Part shown: positions 16,921 through 28,290 of the stretch, one piece after another | How the letters are laid out: each line of letters opens with the position of its first letter | How positions within the stretch are numbered: position 1 is the first letter of the stretch | NCBI GenBank assembly: GCA_025354165.1 | Contig: JANXNI010000029.1 | Location: forward strand, 1 to 64,000 | Source of the DNA: Burkholderiales bacterium | GTDB lineage: Bacteria; Pseudomonadota; Gammaproteobacteria; Burkholderiales; Casimicrobiaceae | DNA length: 64,000 bases | Reading direction: 5' to 3' | Notes under the pieces: generated by a model | Database searches by the model: none | What the model saw: only the letters and a program-made list of their open reading frames with translations | Told to the model about the DNA's origin: nothing | Made by a program: the position numbers and the translations under genes

Positions 16921-19779
16921 ATGGATTTTTTGCGCGTACGCGGCGCACGCACGCACAACCTCAAAAATATCAATATTGATATTCCCAAACACAAGCTGGT
17001 GGTAATCACCGGCTTGTCGGGTTCCGGCAAAAGCTCGCTCGCGTTTGACACGCTCTATGCTGAAGGCCAGCGCCGCTACGTTGAGTCGCTCTCCGCCTAC
17101 GCGCGGCAGTTTTTGCAGATGATGGACAAGCCGGACGTTGACCTGATCGAAGGCCTCGCACCCGCTATCGCCATTGAGCAAAAAGCGACCAGCCACAACC
17201 CACGCTCAACGGTCGGCACGGTCACTGAAATTCACGACTACCTGCGCCTGCTTTATGCACGCGTCGGCGATCCGTATTGCCCGAATCACCCCGAAATCAT
17301 GCTGTCGTCGCAGACGATTTCGCAGATGGTGGATACAGTGCTCGGCTACATACCGGAGTCGCGAATCATGTTGCTCGCGCCCGTGCTCGCGGATCGCAAG
17401 GGTGAGCACGCGGAGCTGTTCATCGAACTGAAGGCGAAGGGTTTCACCAAGGTTCGCATCGACGGAGAAGTGGTGGAGCTTGAGCCGTCGCCCAAGCTCG
17501 CGAAGAATCACAAGCACACGATTGAAGTCGTGGTTGATCGATTGAAAGTGCGGCCCGATGCCAAGCAACGGTTGGCTGAGTCGTTCGAGACGGCGTGCCG
17601 TATGGGCAACGGGCGTGCGCTGGTCGTGAATATGGACGCGGAGGAAGCTGCGCCTGCGTCGCAACTTTTCTCCTCAAAATTCGCCTGCCCCATTTGCGAT
17701 TACTCGCTCGCCGAACTTGAGCCGCGCCTGTTCTCGTTCAACTCGCCGATGGGCGCGTGCCCGACTTGCGACGGCCTGGGCGAAATCGATGAATTTGAGG
17801 CTTCACGCATCGTCGCGCATCCTGAGCTTTCGCTCGCGAGCGGCGCGATTAAAGGCTGGGACCGGCGCACGATTTTTTACTTTCAGATGTTGCAAGGCCT
17901 CGCCGCGCACTACGGCTTCAACATCGAAACGCCGTTCGCCGAACTCTCGGACGAAGCCCAAAACGCGATCATCTTTGGCAGTGGCGCAGAGGAAATCGAA
18001 TTCGATTACGTCAGCGAAAAGGGCAAGATTCAAAAGCGCAAACACGCGTTTGAAGGCGTGCTGCCGAACTTCCGTCGCCGCTATCTTGAGACCGAATCCT
18101 CCGCGGTGCGTGAAGAGCTGTCGAAGTACATGAGCCGCAGCCCGTGTACCGATTGCCACGGCGCGCGGCTACGTCGCGAGGCGCGATTTGTGAAGGTGGG
18201 TGATGCAGCGATTTTTGAGGTGAGTCGCCTTGCACTGTTCGATACCGCCAAGTTTTTCGAAACGCTGAAACTCACTGGTGCGAAGCAAAAAATCGCAGAA
18301 CGTATCATCTGGGAAATCAAAAATCGTGTTGGTTTTTTGAACAACGTCGGGCTCGAATATTTGTCGCTGGATCGCAGCGCCGAGACTCTATCTGGCGGTG
18401 AAGCGCAGCGCATTCGACTTGCCTCGCAGATCGGCTCGGGCTTGACCGGCGTGATGTACGTGCTTGATGAGCCCTCGATTGGCCTGCATCAGCGCGACAA
18501 TGATCGCCTGCTGGAAATGCTCAAGCGTTTGCGTGATCTCGGCAACTCGGTGATCGTGGTTGAACATGATGAAGACGCAATCATGTCAGCGGACTACGTG
18601 GTCGATCTCGGTCCCGCAGCGGGCATTCACGGTGGCGAAATTATCGCGCACGGCAAGCCCGCAGACATCAAGAAAAACAAGAAATCTTTGACTGGCCTTT
18701 ATCTTTCCGGCGAGATGCAAATCCCGGTGCCGAAGCGGCGCATTCCGTCTAACCCCGAAAAGCAAATCACCGTTCACGGTGCGCGCGGCAACAATTTGAA
18801 GAACGTTGAAGTGAGCATTCCGATTGGTTTACTCACCTGCGTGACGGGTGTGTCTGGCTCGGGGAAATCGACGCTAGTGAATGACACGTTGTATCGCGCT
18901 GCGGCGAAAAAAATCTATCGCAGTCTGGAGGAACCTGCGCCGCACACGAGCATCAGCGGATTAGAACCATTCGATAAAGTGATCAACGTCGATCAGAGCC
19001 CGATTGGTCGTACGCCACGCTCAAATCCCGCAACGTACACTGGCCTTTTCACGCCGATTCGCGATCTCTTCGCGCAGACGCCACAAGCGCGCGAGCGCGG
19101 CTACGAGCCGGGGCGATTCTCGTTCAACGTCAAGGGCGGGCGCTGCGAAGCATGCGAAGGCGATGGCATGATCAAGGTCGAAATGCACTTCTTGCCAGAC
19201 GTGTACGTCGAATGCGACGTGTGCCACGGCAAGCGCTACAACCGCGAAACGCTTGATGTTCAGTATCGCGGCAAAAACATTTCCGAAGTGCTGCAAATGA
19301 CGGTTGAAGTCGCACGCGATTTCTTCCAGCCGGTGCCAGCGATTGCTGCAAAAGTGAATTTGTTGTTCGAAGTCGGACTCGGCTACATCCGGCTCGGTCA
19401 GTCTGCGACGACGCTATCAGGTGGCGAAGCGCAGCGCGTCAAACTCGCGCTGGAGCTGTCAAAGCGCGACACCGGCAATACGCTCTACATCCTCGACGAG
19501 CCGACGACCGGCCTGCATTTCGCAGACATCGATTTGTTGCTGAAAGTGCTTTACCGACTGCGTGATCACGGCAACACGGTGGTTGTAATCGAACACAATC
19601 TGGATGTGATCAAAACAGCCGACTGGGTGATTGATATGGGGCCGGAGGGCGGCGATGGTGGCGGCATGGTCGTGGCGTCTGGTACGCCAGAAACCGTCGC
19701 TACAACGAAGGGATCGCACACTGCACGATTCCTTGCGCCGATCCTCAAACGTAGCAAACGCAAGCAGCCCGAATCCTGA
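16921..19779 (+). CDS. uvrA: Excinuclease ABC subunit A
   Basis: 952 aa damage-sensing ATPase of nucleotide excision repair. Both ABC modules are complete: Walker [10 protein letters not shown] and GVSGSGKST, signatures [12 protein letters not shown] and [12 protein letters not shown]. The zinc-binding cysteines ([14 protein letters not shown]...[14 protein letters not shown]...CDVCHGK) are present. The start at 16921 ([14 protein letters not shown]) matches the family; a frame opening at 16897 adds eight residues. I see no LexA box in the upstream 130 bases. Confidence 0.98.
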   Translation: MDFLRVRGARTHNLKNINIDIPKHKLVVITGLSGSGKSSLAFDTLYAEGQRRYVESLSAYARQFLQMMDKPDVDLIEGLAPAIAIEQKATSHNPRSTVGTVTEIHDYLRLLYARVGDPYCPNHPEIMLSSQTISQMVDTVLGYIPESRIMLLAPVLADRKGEHAELFIELKAKGFTKVRIDGEVVELEPSPKLAKNHKHTIEVVVDRLKVRPDAKQRLAESFETACRMGNGRALVVNMDAEEAAPASQLFSSKFACPICDYSLAELEPRLFSFNSPMGACPTCDGLGEIDEFEASRIVAHPELSLASGAIKGWDRRTIFYFQMLQGLAAHYGFNIETPFAELSDEAQNAIIFGSGAEEIEFDYVSEKGKIQKRKHAFEGVLPNFRRRYLETESSAVREELSKYMSRSPCTDCHGARLRREARFVKVGDAAIFEVSRLALFDTAKFFETLKLTGAKQKIAERIIWEIKNRVGFLNNVGLEYLSLDRSAETLSGGEAQRIRLASQIGSGLTGVMYVLDEPSIGLHQRDNDRLLEMLKRLRDLGNSVIVVEHDEDAIMSADYVVDLGPAAGIHGGEIIAHGKPADIKKNKKSLTGLYLSGEMQIPVPKRRIPSNPEKQITVHGARGNNLKNVEVSIPIGLLTCVTGVSGSGKSTLVNDTLYRAAAKKIYRSLEEPAPHTSISGLEPFDKVINVDQSPIGRTPRSNPATYTGLFTPIRDLFAQTPQARERGYEPGRFSFNVKGGRCEACEGDGMIKVEMHFLPDVYVECDVCHGKRYNRETLDVQYRGKNISEVLQMTVEVARDFFQPVPAIAAKVNLLFEVGLGYIRLGQSATTLSGGEAQRVKLALELSKRDTGNTLYILDEPTTGLHFADIDLLLKVLYRLRDHGNTVVVIEHNLDVIKTADWVIDMGPEGGDGGGMVVASGTPETVATTKGSHTARFLAPILKRSKRKQPES

Positions 19780-19799
19780 AATCCGGGCCACTGTCAGCA

Positions 19800-19920
19800 A
19801 TCAACTTTTCGCGGAAAGGCCTTCTACTAAAGGGCTAGCACTGAAAATCGGCCTGAATCGACTTCATGCACAAATCGAGCGCTAGCCCAAACTCAGTGGT
19901 CATTTCAGTTTGAAGCTGAT
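19800..19920. repeat. ~118-bp palindromic repeat, full copy
   Basis: The 42-base left arm starting ATCAACTTTTC and the right arm ending GAAGCTGAT are imperfect inverted copies, both carrying GGGCTAGC / GCTAGCCC. The centre is GAATCGACTTC. It lies 20 bases after uvrA and before the convergent hsp20. Confidence 0.85.
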
Positions 19921-19937
19921 GACCGTCGAATCTACGA

Positions 19938-20381
19938 TTAGTTGATTTCTAACCGCTTCTGAACCGCTACGTTTTTCTTCGGCAAAGTCAGCGTCAGAAC
20001 ACCGTGCTCGTGGCGCGCCGTTGCGAGCTCTGCGTCCACCGCCTGCGACAGACGGAAGGCGCGAGAAACAGAACCATCGGCACGCTCGCTGAGAACTGTT
20101 GCGTCGCCTTCGACCGTTTCGCGTTTGAAGTTGGCTTCAACGCGAACCGATTTCTCATCGACGTCGACAGTGATGTCTTCCTTGGCTACTCCGGGAACGT
20201 CAAATTGAACGATGTAAGCGGTCGCGTTTTCACGCACATCAGCGCGCAGTTCGGTGATGGCTTTTTTGTCGCCGTACGCTTCGGCGAATGCACGTTCAAA
20301 CTCCGCGTGGGTGCGGGTGTTAGCCGCGAATGGCGCCCAGCGAACTGCGGGCGCACCATTGAAACGAATAAATCCAGTCAT
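19938..20381 (-). CDS. Small heat shock protein, Hsp20/alpha-crystallin family
   Basis: 147 aa holdase. The alpha-crystallin domain spans about residues 42-140 (ELRADVRENATAYIVQFDVPGVAKEDITVDVDEKSVRVEANFK and the C-terminal beta-strand motif GVLTLTLPKK). AAGGA lies before the ATG. The leader of about 40 bases is A/T-rich, but I cannot demonstrate a thermometer or sigma-32 promoter. Confidence 0.93.
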   Translation of the reverse strand: MTGFIRFNGAPAVRWAPFAANTRTHAEFERAFAEAYGDKKAITELRADVRENATAYIVQFDVPGVAKEDITVDVDEKSVRVEANFKRETVEGDATVLSERADGSVSRAFRLSQAVDAELATARHEHGVLTLTLPKKNVAVQKRLEIN

Positions 20382-20569
20382 GGCAATTTCCTTTTAAAGA
20401 TTTGCACTGAAATCCGAATTGATTAATCAGCGCCATGACTTCGAAAGTGTGTGCCAGACGAGGGCTTTCAAGCAAATTTTGAGGACTATTTTTTTGTGTA
20501 TCGGTGCTTGAAATTCGGGCGAAACACCCTACGACTTTAGTCGCGGCACGGGCCGAAAAAGCGCGTTGC

Positions 20570-20588
20570 AAAAAGCCTTAGGGGGCTT
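20570..20588 (-). terminator. Short hairpin and T-run after the GNAT gene
   Basis: On the minus strand AAGCC CCCTAA GGCTT is followed by TTT. It lies about 65 bases beyond the GNAT stop and could end the metG-GNAT transcript. The stem is short. Confidence 0.45.
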
Positions 20589-20653
20589 CGCTGCGTCTAC
20601 ATTCCATGCGCTAAAGGTGCCGGATGTAGCGGATTTTGCGCGACCCTGCCACG

Positions 20654-21160
20654 CTACTGCGAAACCACCTTGCACATGCGGATCGGCTGCAGCGCAGTCG
20701 CAAATACCGTCGAAAACGTTCGATCTGCATCGACCGAGAATCCAAGTTTTTCAAAGTATGCGCGGTACTGAGGAGAATAGGTATCGACCGGAATGCGGAT
20801 GGAGCGCACTTCGTCGACGCGCGCGAGCTTTTCGAGCGTGTTGAGCAACAAACTCGTGAAGCCGCGGCCAGAAAAAGAGCGTGTTACGCCAAGTCGACGA
20901 AGCTCCCAGGAACCGTCACGCGCACGCACGTACGAGAGCGCGGCGACCGGCAAACTGTTGCGGTAGAGCACCAGTCCGCCACCCGCGCGAAGGTCGTCGG
21001 CGATCTGGGTTGGATTCGACACTCGCTTACGACGGGAAACAGCGACCCGCTCCGACCAGTCACCATTGGCAAGCGCCGAAACGACCGGCGCATCGCGTGA
21101 ACTTGCCTTGAGAATCTTGTACTTGTCCTGTTCAAAAACAGTGCGGGTCGCGGCAAACAT
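20654..21160 (-). CDS. GNAT family N-acetyltransferase
   Basis: 168 aa. The acetyl-CoA-binding region is LRRLGVTRSFSGRGFTSLLLNTLEKLAR, a variant of the usual R/QxxGxG/A motif A. The acceptor is unknown. It starts 6 bases after the metG stop and is probably co-transcribed with metG. Confidence 0.82.
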   Translation of the reverse strand: MFAATRTVFEQDKYKILKASSRDAPVVSALANGDWSERVAVSRRKRVSNPTQIADDLRAGGGLVLYRNSLPVAALSYVRARDGSWELRRLGVTRSFSGRGFTSLLLNTLEKLARVDEVRSIRIPVDTYSPQYRAYFEKLGFSVDADRTFSTVFATALQPIRMCKVVSQ

Positions 21161-21166
21161 TATTTT

Positions 21167-23416
21167 CTAGGTTACTTTCATACCGGCTCGTGCACCAGCG
21201 TGTGGATTCAGGATGTACAGGCCTGAGGCGCTGTTGCCGTCCGTCGTCCCATTGTCATCCTCTTTACCCGATGCAGCAAGCACCATGCCTTCCGACACGC
21301 CAAACTTCATTTTTCGAGGCGCCAGATTAGCCACTACTACGGTAAATTGGCCAATCAGGTTTTCCGGCGCGTAGGCGGACTTGATGCCGGAGAACACATT
21401 GCGCGTCTTTGGCTGACCCGATGCATCGGCCTCGCCAACGTCGAGCGTCAGGCGGAGCAACTTGTCGCTGCCTTCGACATGTTCCGCGTTCACTATTTTG
21501 GCGATGCGCAGATCGATTTTTGTGAAGTCGTCGATGCTGATGAATTCACTGGATTTTTCTGAAGTGTTGGCCTGTGGCCCAGATTCAACGGGCTTGTTGG
21601 CGGTGTTGCGGCTGGAAGCGCCTTTGGATGAGGGCTTCAGGGCTGCGGCCTTTTGCGTTTCGCCCGGGAGCAGACCGAAGAGTTCGTCTAGCTGCTTTTC
21701 TTCAACTCGGGACATGAGATGGTTGTATGGCTTGATGACATGGCCAGCAGTGAGTGTGTTGGCGACATCGGCCCACGTTTGGTGTGGAATTCCTAAGAAT
21801 TCGAACCCGAGGCGAGATAGTTCCGGCAAGGCTGGCGCCAACATAATGCACAACTGCCGGAAACTCTCGAGCGCAGCCGAGCATGTGCATTGCAAGCTGT
21901 CTCGCGCAGTTTCATCTCCAGCTATCTTCTTCGCGAGTTCCCACGGCTTGCCTGCGTCATAGAACCAATTGACAGTGTCGGCCACCTCCATAATTCGCCG
22001 TATGGCCTTGCCAAATTCGCGGGCGTCGTAGAAAGCCGCTATTTCTAAGCTGGCATCCGGCATGACAGATTTGGTGTACTTCGCGAGTTTGCCATCCCAA
22101 ATCCTACCGTCAAAATGTTTGTGCAAAAAGCCTGCTGAACGACTCGCAATATTGACAAACTTCCCAATCAAATCCGAGTTCACGCGCGCCATGAAATCTT
22201 CGGCTGTGAAGTCGATGTCTTCGACGTGCGGATTGAGTTTCGCTGCGAGGTAATAGCGCATCCACTCCGGGTTCATCCCGAGTTGCAGGTATTTGAGCGG
22301 ATCAATGCCAGTGCCGCGGCTCTTGCTCATTTTTTCGCCGCTTACCGTGACGAAGCCGTGCACGTTCACGCTATCCGGCGTCTTGTAGCCCGCGAATTTG
22401 AGCATTGCGGGCCAGAACAGGACGTGGAAGTAAACGATGTCCTTGCCAATGAAATGAATCTGCTCGGTGTCATCTGCGGCCATGAACTCAGCGAACGTTC
22501 GCGACTCGCCATTGGCTTTGGCTTTGCCCGTTTCGAAGTAATTTTTCAGCGCGGCGAGATAGCCAACCGGCGCATCCAGCCACACATAAAAATACTTACC
22601 CGGCTCATCGGGAATCGGAATGCCGAAGTACGGCGCGTCGCGCGAAATGTCCCAGTCGCCCAGCTTGCCGTCTTCGCCCAACCACTCTTTGGTTTTTGCG
22701 ATGATTTCGCTTTGCAGGCGCTTTTTTCCGTGACGATCAAAACTGTTCGCACCATCCGTCCATTCGCGCAAAAATTCCACGCATTGCGGATCGGAAAGCC
22801 GGAAAAAGAAGTGCTCGCTCGAACGCATTTCCGGCGTCGCGCCAGACAACACCGAGTAAGGATTTTTGAGATCGGTCGGCGCGTACACCGCGCTACAGTT
22901 TTCGCACGAATCGCCGTACTGGTCCTTCGTGCCGCACTTCGGGCATTCGCCCTTGATGTAGCGGTCGGGCAGGAACATGCCCTTTACCGGATCATAGAAC
23001 TGCTCAACCGAGCGTCGTTCAATGAACGAGGCAGGCTTGCCGTCACGAACGAAGTCACGCAGCTTGCGATAAATGTCCTGCGCGAGTTCGACATTTTCCG
23101 GCGAATCGGTGGAATGCCAGTTGTCGATGGACAGGTGAAATCCATCAAGGTATTCCTTCCGCGTCGCTGCAATTTCAGCCACGAACTCCTGCGGCGATTT
23201 GCCCGCTTTTTCTGCCGCGATCATGATCGGCGCACCGTGCGTGTCGTCCGCGCACACCCAATGCACCTCGTGCCCCTGCATCCGCTGAAACCGCACCCAG
23301 ATGTCCGCCTGGATGTACTCCATCATGTGGCCCAGGTGGAACTTGCCGTTTGCGTAGGGCAGGGCGGTGGTGACGAAGATGCGGCGGTGAGCCAGAGCGG
23401 TGCTGTCGGCGGTCAT
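21167..23416 (-). CDS. metG: Methionyl-tRNA synthetase
   Basis: 749 aa. The class I signatures are HLGH in [14 protein letters not shown] and KMSKS in [11 protein letters not shown]. The zinc-binding insert [17 protein letters not shown] is present, as is a C-terminal EMAP/Trbp111-like tRNA-binding domain (from about residue 640, [27 protein letters not shown]). The start at 23416 ([12 protein letters not shown]) is preferred over an in-frame ATG at 23497. Divergent from mrp, as usual in this group. Confidence 0.97.
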   Translation of the reverse strand: MTADSTALAHRRIFVTTALPYANGKFHLGHMMEYIQADIWVRFQRMQGHEVHWVCADDTHGAPIMIAAEKAGKSPQEFVAEIAATRKEYLDGFHLSIDNWHSTDSPENVELAQDIYRKLRDFVRDGKPASFIERRSVEQFYDPVKGMFLPDRYIKGECPKCGTKDQYGDSCENCSAVYAPTDLKNPYSVLSGATPEMRSSEHFFFRLSDPQCVEFLREWTDGANSFDRHGKKRLQSEIIAKTKEWLGEDGKLGDWDISRDAPYFGIPIPDEPGKYFYVWLDAPVGYLAALKNYFETGKAKANGESRTFAEFMAADDTEQIHFIGKDIVYFHVLFWPAMLKFAGYKTPDSVNVHGFVTVSGEKMSKSRGTGIDPLKYLQLGMNPEWMRYYLAAKLNPHVEDIDFTAEDFMARVNSDLIGKFVNIASRSAGFLHKHFDGRIWDGKLAKYTKSVMPDASLEIAAFYDAREFGKAIRRIMEVADTVNWFYDAGKPWELAKKIAGDETARDSLQCTCSAALESFRQLCIMLAPALPELSRLGFEFLGIPHQTWADVANTLTAGHVIKPYNHLMSRVEEKQLDELFGLLPGETQKAAALKPSSKGASSRNTANKPVESGPQANTSEKSSEFISIDDFTKIDLRIAKIVNAEHVEGSDKLLRLTLDVGEADASGQPKTRNVFSGIKSAYAPENLIGQFTVVVANLAPRKMKFGVSEGMVLAASGKEDDNGTTDGNSASGLYILNPHAGARAGMKVT

Positions 23417-23515
23417 AAAAGGCTTGTGGGGAAGGGCGAAAACCCTAGGAAAAACAAGGGAATAGTAGCAAATGCGCGGCTTTCCGATGAGGCGCAACCG
23501 CTAAACTTGCAGGCT

Positions 23516-24595
23516 ATGACTGAATCAGACGTACTTTCCTCTCTCGCCACCTGCCTCGACCCAAACACGGGTCGCGATTTCATCAAAGACAAGTCGATCA
23601 AACGCGTTGCCATTGACGGCAGCGATGTTGCCGTAGAAGTCGTGGTCGGCTATCCGGCCAAGAGCCAATACGATGCGCTGCGCCAAGTTGTGAGCCAGCA
23701 TTTGCGAAGCCTCGCGGGTATCGGCAAAGTCACGGTGACCGTGTCGCATAAAGTCGTTTCACACGCAGTTCAGCGCGGCGTGAAACTCAAACCGGGCATT
23801 AAAAACATCATCGCAGTTGCGTCTGGAAAAGGTGGCGTCGGCAAGAGCACGACGGCGGTGAATCTTGCGCTCGCCCTCGCCGCAGAGGGAGCCAATATCG
23901 GCATCCTCGACGCCGACATTTATGGCCCGTCGCAACCGCAAATGCTCGGCATCACGGGACGCCCGGAAAGTGCCGACGGCAAGACGCTGGAGCCGATGGA
24001 GGCGCACGGCATTCAGGCGATGTCGATTGGCTTCCTGATCGACACCGATACGCCGATGGTGTGGCGTGGCCCGATGGTCACGCAGGCGCTGGAGCAACTG
24101 CTCTCCGACACCAATTGGCGCGATCTTGATTACCTCGTGATCGACATGCCGCCGGGCACGGGTGACATTCAGCTCACGTTGTCGCAGAAGGTGCCTGTGA
24201 CCGGCGCGGTGATCGTGACGACCCCGCAGGAAATCGCGGTGATCGACGCACGCAAAGGCCTCAAAATGTTTGACAAGGTCGGTATCCCGATTGTCGGCAT
24301 CGTGGAAAACATGAGTACGCATGTGTGCTCCAACTGCGGTCATGTCGAGCCGATCTTCGGCGAAGGCGGCGGCAAGGCGATGTGTCGCGATTACAACGTG
24401 CCTTTCCTAGGCGCACTGCCGCTTGAAGGCTCGATTCGCGAACAAGCGGATAGCGGTCGTCCGACCGTGGTGGCCGATCCTGATGGGAAAGTCGCGGCGA
24501 TTTATCGTGAAATTGCGCGCAAAGTTGCGATCTTTATTGCGCAGAAGAGCGAAGATCACACGGCGAAATTCCCTTCGATCAAGGTTGTGAATTGA
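23516..24595 (+). CDS. apbC: Iron-sulfur cluster carrier ATPase Mrp/ApbC
   Basis: 359 aa. N-terminal MIP18/DUF59 domain (residues 1-85), then the ParA-like ATPase with the deviant Walker A GKGGVGKSTTAVNLA, DADIYGPSQPQML and VIDMPPGTGD. The bridging cysteines are in CSNCGH near the C-terminus. The frame stays open far upstream over metG, but the family start is this ATG. Its stop overlaps ispD. Confidence 0.96.
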   Translation: MTESDVLSSLATCLDPNTGRDFIKDKSIKRVAIDGSDVAVEVVVGYPAKSQYDALRQVVSQHLRSLAGIGKVTVTVSHKVVSHAVQRGVKLKPGIKNIIAVASGKGGVGKSTTAVNLALALAAEGANIGILDADIYGPSQPQMLGITGRPESADGKTLEPMEAHGIQAMSIGFLIDTDTPMVWRGPMVTQALEQLLSDTNWRDLDYLVIDMPPGTGDIQLTLSQKVPVTGAVIVTTPQEIAVIDARKGLKMFDKVGIPIVGIVENMSTHVCSNCGHVEPIFGEGGGKAMCRDYNVPFLGALPLEGSIREQADSGRPTVVADPDGKVAAIYREIARKVAIFIAQKSEDHTAKFPSIKVVN

Positions 24596-25296
24596 CCCTT
24601 GACAGGACGCAGCGTTTCGGCTGTGTAGCGATTGTTCCGGCGGGCGGGAGCGGGGCGCGTTACGGCGCTACGGTTCCGAAGCAGTACAGCGTGATCGCGG
24701 GCCGCACCGTGATCGAGCATTCGCTGCGAGCGTTGCAATCGTGCGCGGCGATTGAACATATTTTCGTAAACGTACAACACCACGATACGCGCGCGGATCT
24801 GGTTGCCGCAGCGATTCCTGGCGTGACTTTTTTACGCTGTGCAGGAGCGACGCGCGCGGAGACCGTTCAGAGCGCGCTCGCCGCGATTTCAAAACAGGTC
24901 AAGCGTGATGCATGGGTGCTGGTACACGATGCGGCGCGACCCTGTGTGTTGGCGAGTGACGTGGCGCGACTCATCGAATTGGCTGGCGCGCACAGCGTAG
25001 GCGGTTTGTTGGCGACACCCGTCGCCGACACGCTCAAGCGCGGCACAGCCGACAACGAAATTGCTGAAACAATTTCCCGCAAAAACATGTGGCGTGCGCA
25101 AACGCCGCAGATGTTTCGGTATGAAACGTTGGTGCATGCACTCAACGCGTCGCCCGATGTCACTGACGAAGCGCAGGCGATTGAAGCGTTGGGTATGACG
25201 CCGCTCTTGGTCGCAGGCAGCGCGCGCAACATCAAAATCACGTTGCCGGAAGACGCCGAGCTGGCCGAGTTTTATCTGAAGCAAGGAGGGAAATGA
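24592..25296 (+). CDS. ispD: 2-C-methyl-D-erythritol 4-phosphate cytidylyltransferase
   Basis: 234 aa. Third step of the MEP isoprenoid pathway: transfer of CMP to methylerythritol phosphate. Seen are [17 protein letters not shown] (nucleotide-binding loop) and [11 protein letters not shown]. The only suitable start is a TTG overlapping the apbC stop by four bases. It overlaps ispF by four bases (ATGA). Confidence 0.95.
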   Translation: MTLDRTQRFGCVAIVPAGGSGARYGATVPKQYSVIAGRTVIEHSLRALQSCAAIEHIFVNVQHHDTRADLVAAAIPGVTFLRCAGATRAETVQSALAAISKQVKRDAWVLVHDAARPCVLASDVARLIELAGAHSVGGLLATPVADTLKRGTADNEIAETISRKNMWRAQTPQMFRYETLVHALNASPDVTDEAQAIEALGMTPLLVAGSARNIKITLPEDAELAEFYLKQGGK

Positions 25297-25790
25297 GCAT
25301 GGTGCCGTTTCGCGTAGGAACCGGATTCGACGTTCATCAACTGGTAGCGGGTCGGGCGCTCATCATTGGCGGTGTGACGATCCCTTACGAGCGAGGCCTG
25401 CTTGGTCACTCTGATGCAGACGTGTTGTTGCATGCGATAGCGGACGCATTGCTCGGCGCAGCGGCGCTCGGCGATATTGGCAAACATTTTCCAGACAGCG
25501 ATCCGACTTTCAAAGGCGCAGACAGCCGCTCTTTGCTGCGCGCCGTTGTGCAGCGCGTACGTGTAGCAGGCTGGCAAGTGGGCAATATTGATGCGACGAT
25601 CATCGCTCAGGACCCAAAAATGGCACCGCATATCGCGCAAATGCAGGCAAATATCGCGGCTGACTGCGGCGTTGCCGTCGGCGCAATCAACGTGAAAGCC
25701 ACGACCACCGAGCAATTGGGTTTCACTGGGCGTGGCGAGGGCATTGCGGCGCAGGCGAGCGCTTTGCTTGCGGTTCTAACGAGCGTTTAA
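25293..25790 (+). CDS. ispF: 2-C-methyl-D-erythritol 2,4-cyclodiphosphate synthase
   Basis: 165 aa trimeric zinc enzyme, fifth step of the MEP pathway. The signature [11 protein letters not shown] gives Asp and His metal ligands, and [19 protein letters not shown] is intact. GGAGGG lies before the ATG, inside the end of ispD. The ispD-ispF pairing is standard. Confidence 0.97.
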   Translation: MSMVPFRVGTGFDVHQLVAGRALIIGGVTIPYERGLLGHSDADVLLHAIADALLGAAALGDIGKHFPDSDPTFKGADSRSLLRAVVQRVRVAGWQVGNIDATIIAQDPKMAPHIAQMQANIAADCGVAVGAINVKATTTEQLGFTGRGEGIAAQASALLAVLTSV

Positions 25791-25843
25791 GGTTTGCCGG
25801 GATCGCCGTCCGAAAGAGGGGCGACGGTTACAATCAAACCCAT

Positions 25844-26263
25844 ATGAACGCATTTATGTTTCGTCTTCCCTCACACATTGCCGCGTGCGCAGCAGTTGCG
25901 GGTTTAGCGCTCTCAGCGTCGGCTTTTGCACAATCCGCCGTTGCGCCTGCTGCCTCCGTGAAAGCGCCTGTCGCCGCACCGGTGCAGACCGAAGTGCCCG
26001 ACGGTTCGCCGCAGCTAGCCCAAGAAAAAGTCATCAGCAATACGTCCACGGGAACGACTGGAAGCGCGAATCCAGGCAAGTCAGCAAGCTCTGTCATCGT
26101 CAATGAAGAACGGATTCAGGGCCGACTTGCAACCGCCAGCGTGAGCGTGGGTGGTGCGAAGGGTTACACGATAGTCGATCCTGATGCCGGGCGCGCAGAT
26201 CGGCAGCCGAACAATGGCGGAAAACGCCTGTCGCCCTCGCTGTGGGAACTGTTTCGTTTCTAG
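25844..26263 (+). CDS. Secreted Ala/Ser/Thr-rich protein of unknown function
   Basis: 139 aa with a clear signal peptide (about 30 residues, ending SASAFAQ). The mature part is low-complexity (APAASVKAPVAAPVQTE) and ends in a conserved-looking aromatic tail LWELFRF. No family recognised. It follows ispF by about 50 bases. Confidence 0.65.
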   Translation: MNAFMFRLPSHIAACAAVAGLALSASAFAQSAVAPAASVKAPVAAPVQTEVPDGSPQLAQEKVISNTSTGTTGSANPGKSASSVIVNEERIQGRLATASVSVGGAKGYTIVDPDAGRADRQPNNGGKRLSPSLWELFRF

Positions 26264-26344
26264 ATCCTGAGCGCTCCGCGTCGACTGCAATCCGCAAGCC
26301 TTGATTGGCTATCCGTCCCCAACACGATTTCCTTACCTGCCCGC

Positions 26345-27307
26345 ATGTCAGTTTTCACCCGAGTTACCGAGTCTGATGTTTCTGCGTGGCTGACGCGATT
26401 TTCCGTGGGCAGTGTGCGCGCTTTGACGCCCATCTCGGAAGGCATTGAGAACACCAACTATTTTTTGAGCACGGCCGACGGCGAGTTCGTGCTGACGCTG
26501 TACGAACGCGTGCCAGCAGAAGACCTGCCGTTCTATCTGAACTTTACCGCGCATCTGGCGAAGTCCGGCGTCGCGGTGCCCGCACCGGTGGCTGATCGTA
26601 CCGGCGGATTGTTCTCGATTCTCAACGGTCGTCCGGCCGCGCTCGCGCTGCGCATCCCCGGTCGTCCAAACATGCAACCGTCCGACGTTCACTGCGCGGC
26701 GGTGGGCCGCGAGCTGGGGCGATTGCACAAGGCGAGCGGTAGCTTCCGCACGCGCATCAGCAACAAGCGCGGCCCGGCGTGGACGCTGGCGACGTCGCGT
26801 TCGGTGCGTGCGTTCGTCTCTCCCAATCAAAATGCATTGATTGAAAACGAGCTTAAGTTTCAGCGTGAGCGTCGGCAAACGCGCCTGCCAAACGGTGCAA
26901 TTCACGCCGATTTATTTCGCGACAATGTGTTGTTCGATGGTGATCGTCTTAGCGGTTTGATCGACTTTGGTTTCGCGGCGACAGACGAGTTTGCCTACGA
27001 TCTCGCGATCACCGCGAACGATTGGTGCGTCGATGCAGAAGGGCGATTCGACGCCCCGCTGCTCGCCGCATTGCTCTCCGCCTATTACGCGGAACGGCCA
27101 CTGTCTGAGGCCGAGCAGACGGCTTGGCCCGCGCTGCTCCGTGCGGGAGCGCTTCGCTTCTGGTTGTCGCGTTTGTATGACCTGCATTTGCCGCGCGCCG
27201 CCGAGATCAACACGCCACACGACCCGGCTGTATTCGAGCGGATTCTGCGTTTGCGGATCGAACAGCCTGCGCACTGGCCCACCGATTTGTCCGAAGCCGC
27301 GAAGTAA
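26345..27307 (+). CDS. thrB: Homoserine kinase, APH-fold type
   Basis: 320 aa. Phosphorylates homoserine for threonine synthesis. The sequence belongs to the aminoglycoside-phosphotransferase-like ThrB used by many betaproteobacteria and pseudomonads: GIENTNYFLSTADGEFVLTLYER at the N-terminus, AIHADLFRDNVLFDGDRLSGLIDFGFA as catalytic HxDxxxxN and DFG-like motif. It is followed 9 bases later by a BPSS1780-type membrane protein, a common pairing. Confidence 0.95.
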   Translation: MSVFTRVTESDVSAWLTRFSVGSVRALTPISEGIENTNYFLSTADGEFVLTLYERVPAEDLPFYLNFTAHLAKSGVAVPAPVADRTGGLFSILNGRPAALALRIPGRPNMQPSDVHCAAVGRELGRLHKASGSFRTRISNKRGPAWTLATSRSVRAFVSPNQNALIENELKFQRERRQTRLPNGAIHADLFRDNVLFDGDRLSGLIDFGFAATDEFAYDLAITANDWCVDAEGRFDAPLLAALLSAYYAERPLSEAEQTAWPALLRAGALRFWLSRLYDLHLPRAAEINTPHDPAVFERILRLRIEQPAHWPTDLSEAAK

Positions 27308-27316
27308 AAAAGCCCT

Positions 27317-28081
27317 GTGAATCCTTCTACTTTCTCTATCGTACCCGGCGCTGAAGGCGTCGAATGGCTCCGTGGTTCGATCCGGATTTTCCGCTCACAA
27401 TGGCTACGCTACACCTCGATCGCGGCGCTTTTTTTGCTGATCATGCAGGTGGCGTCGGTGATCTCTGGCGGCCTGCTTTTTGTATTCCTGAAACCCGTAC
27501 TGTCGGTCGGCTTTCTCGCGGCGGCGTGGCACCATGAGCGTGGCGAACTGCCAGAGGCCAGGCATCTGTTCGCGGGCTTCAAATCCAATCTGAAAGCGCT
27601 GTTACCGTTGGGGGGCGTCTATCTCGTCGGCGTACTGATCGCGGCGACGATTGGGCTTGTGGCGTCCGGGATTTCGATGGAGGACATCGTCGCGGCCGAT
27701 GGCCAGCCAAAACTTGACGAAATGACGCAGCTCCGCTTCATGCTGATCACGCTGGCGCTCACGCTGCCGGTCACCGCTGCGCTATGGTTCGCGCCGGCGC
27801 TGATCGTGTTTGCCGATGCCACTTTTTTTCAGGCGCTTGCGACGTCGTGTCGCGCCTGTTTGAGTAACTGGCTTGCCATGAGTGCTTACTGCATTGCCAT
27901 TTTTCTGCTGCTTTTGGTGATTGCCGCCTGCGTCTCGCCGCTGCTATTTGTGTCTAAAAACGTGGCGCTGATGATCATGATGGTGGTCGCCGTGCCGTTG
28001 ACGGCGGTGCTCATGATTAGCGATTACGTAAGCTACCGCCGCGTGTTTCATCGCGACGAAAGCATCGGCCGCAGCGCGTAA
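27317..28081 (+). CDS. BPSS1780 family membrane protein
   Basis: 254 aa with about six hydrophobic segments (TSIAALFLLIMQVASVISGGLLFVFLKPVLSVGFLAAAWH; LIVFADATFFQALATSCRACLSNW). Conserved downstream of thrB in betaproteobacteria; function unknown. The start is GTG at 27317, nine bases after the thrB stop. Confidence 0.85.
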   Translation: MNPSTFSIVPGAEGVEWLRGSIRIFRSQWLRYTSIAALFLLIMQVASVISGGLLFVFLKPVLSVGFLAAAWHHERGELPEARHLFAGFKSNLKALLPLGGVYLVGVLIAATIGLVASGISMEDIVAADGQPKLDEMTQLRFMLITLALTLPVTAALWFAPALIVFADATFFQALATSCRACLSNWLAMSAYCIAIFLLLLVIAACVSPLLFVSKNVALMIMMVVAVPLTAVLMISDYVSYRRVFHRDESIGRSA

Positions 28082-28136
28082 CAATTTCGGAGCGTTGGCC
28101 TGACGCACTGGCGTAGTTTTTCTCGCGGCCGGTCTA

Positions 28137-28252
28137 CAGCTTTCGTGTGAAAGCACGGCTGCTCAGGGGCTAGAGGCAGAAATTGTAAGATATCGACTAT
28201 TGTTGGAATTGGCGTTTAGCCCCTGTGCAATCGACGTTTATGGAAAAAGCTG
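28137..28252. repeat. ~118-bp palindromic repeat, full copy
   Basis: Left arm CAGCTTTCGTG...CAGGGGCTAGAG, right arm TTTAGCCCCTG...GGAAAAAGCTG, centre GATATCGACTATTG. It fills the gap between the membrane-protein gene and the convergent uvrD. Confidence 0.85.
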
Positions 28253-28290
28253 ATGCTATTTTCGGCTTCGCTGTCGTTCCAATTTGCCTG

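Noticed and set aside
22226-23515. Open frame extending apbC (mrp) upstream by about 430 codons over metG
   Set aside because: It is antisense to metG, has no Mrp-family similarity, and the family start is the ATG at 23516. High-GC genes often leave the opposite strand open.
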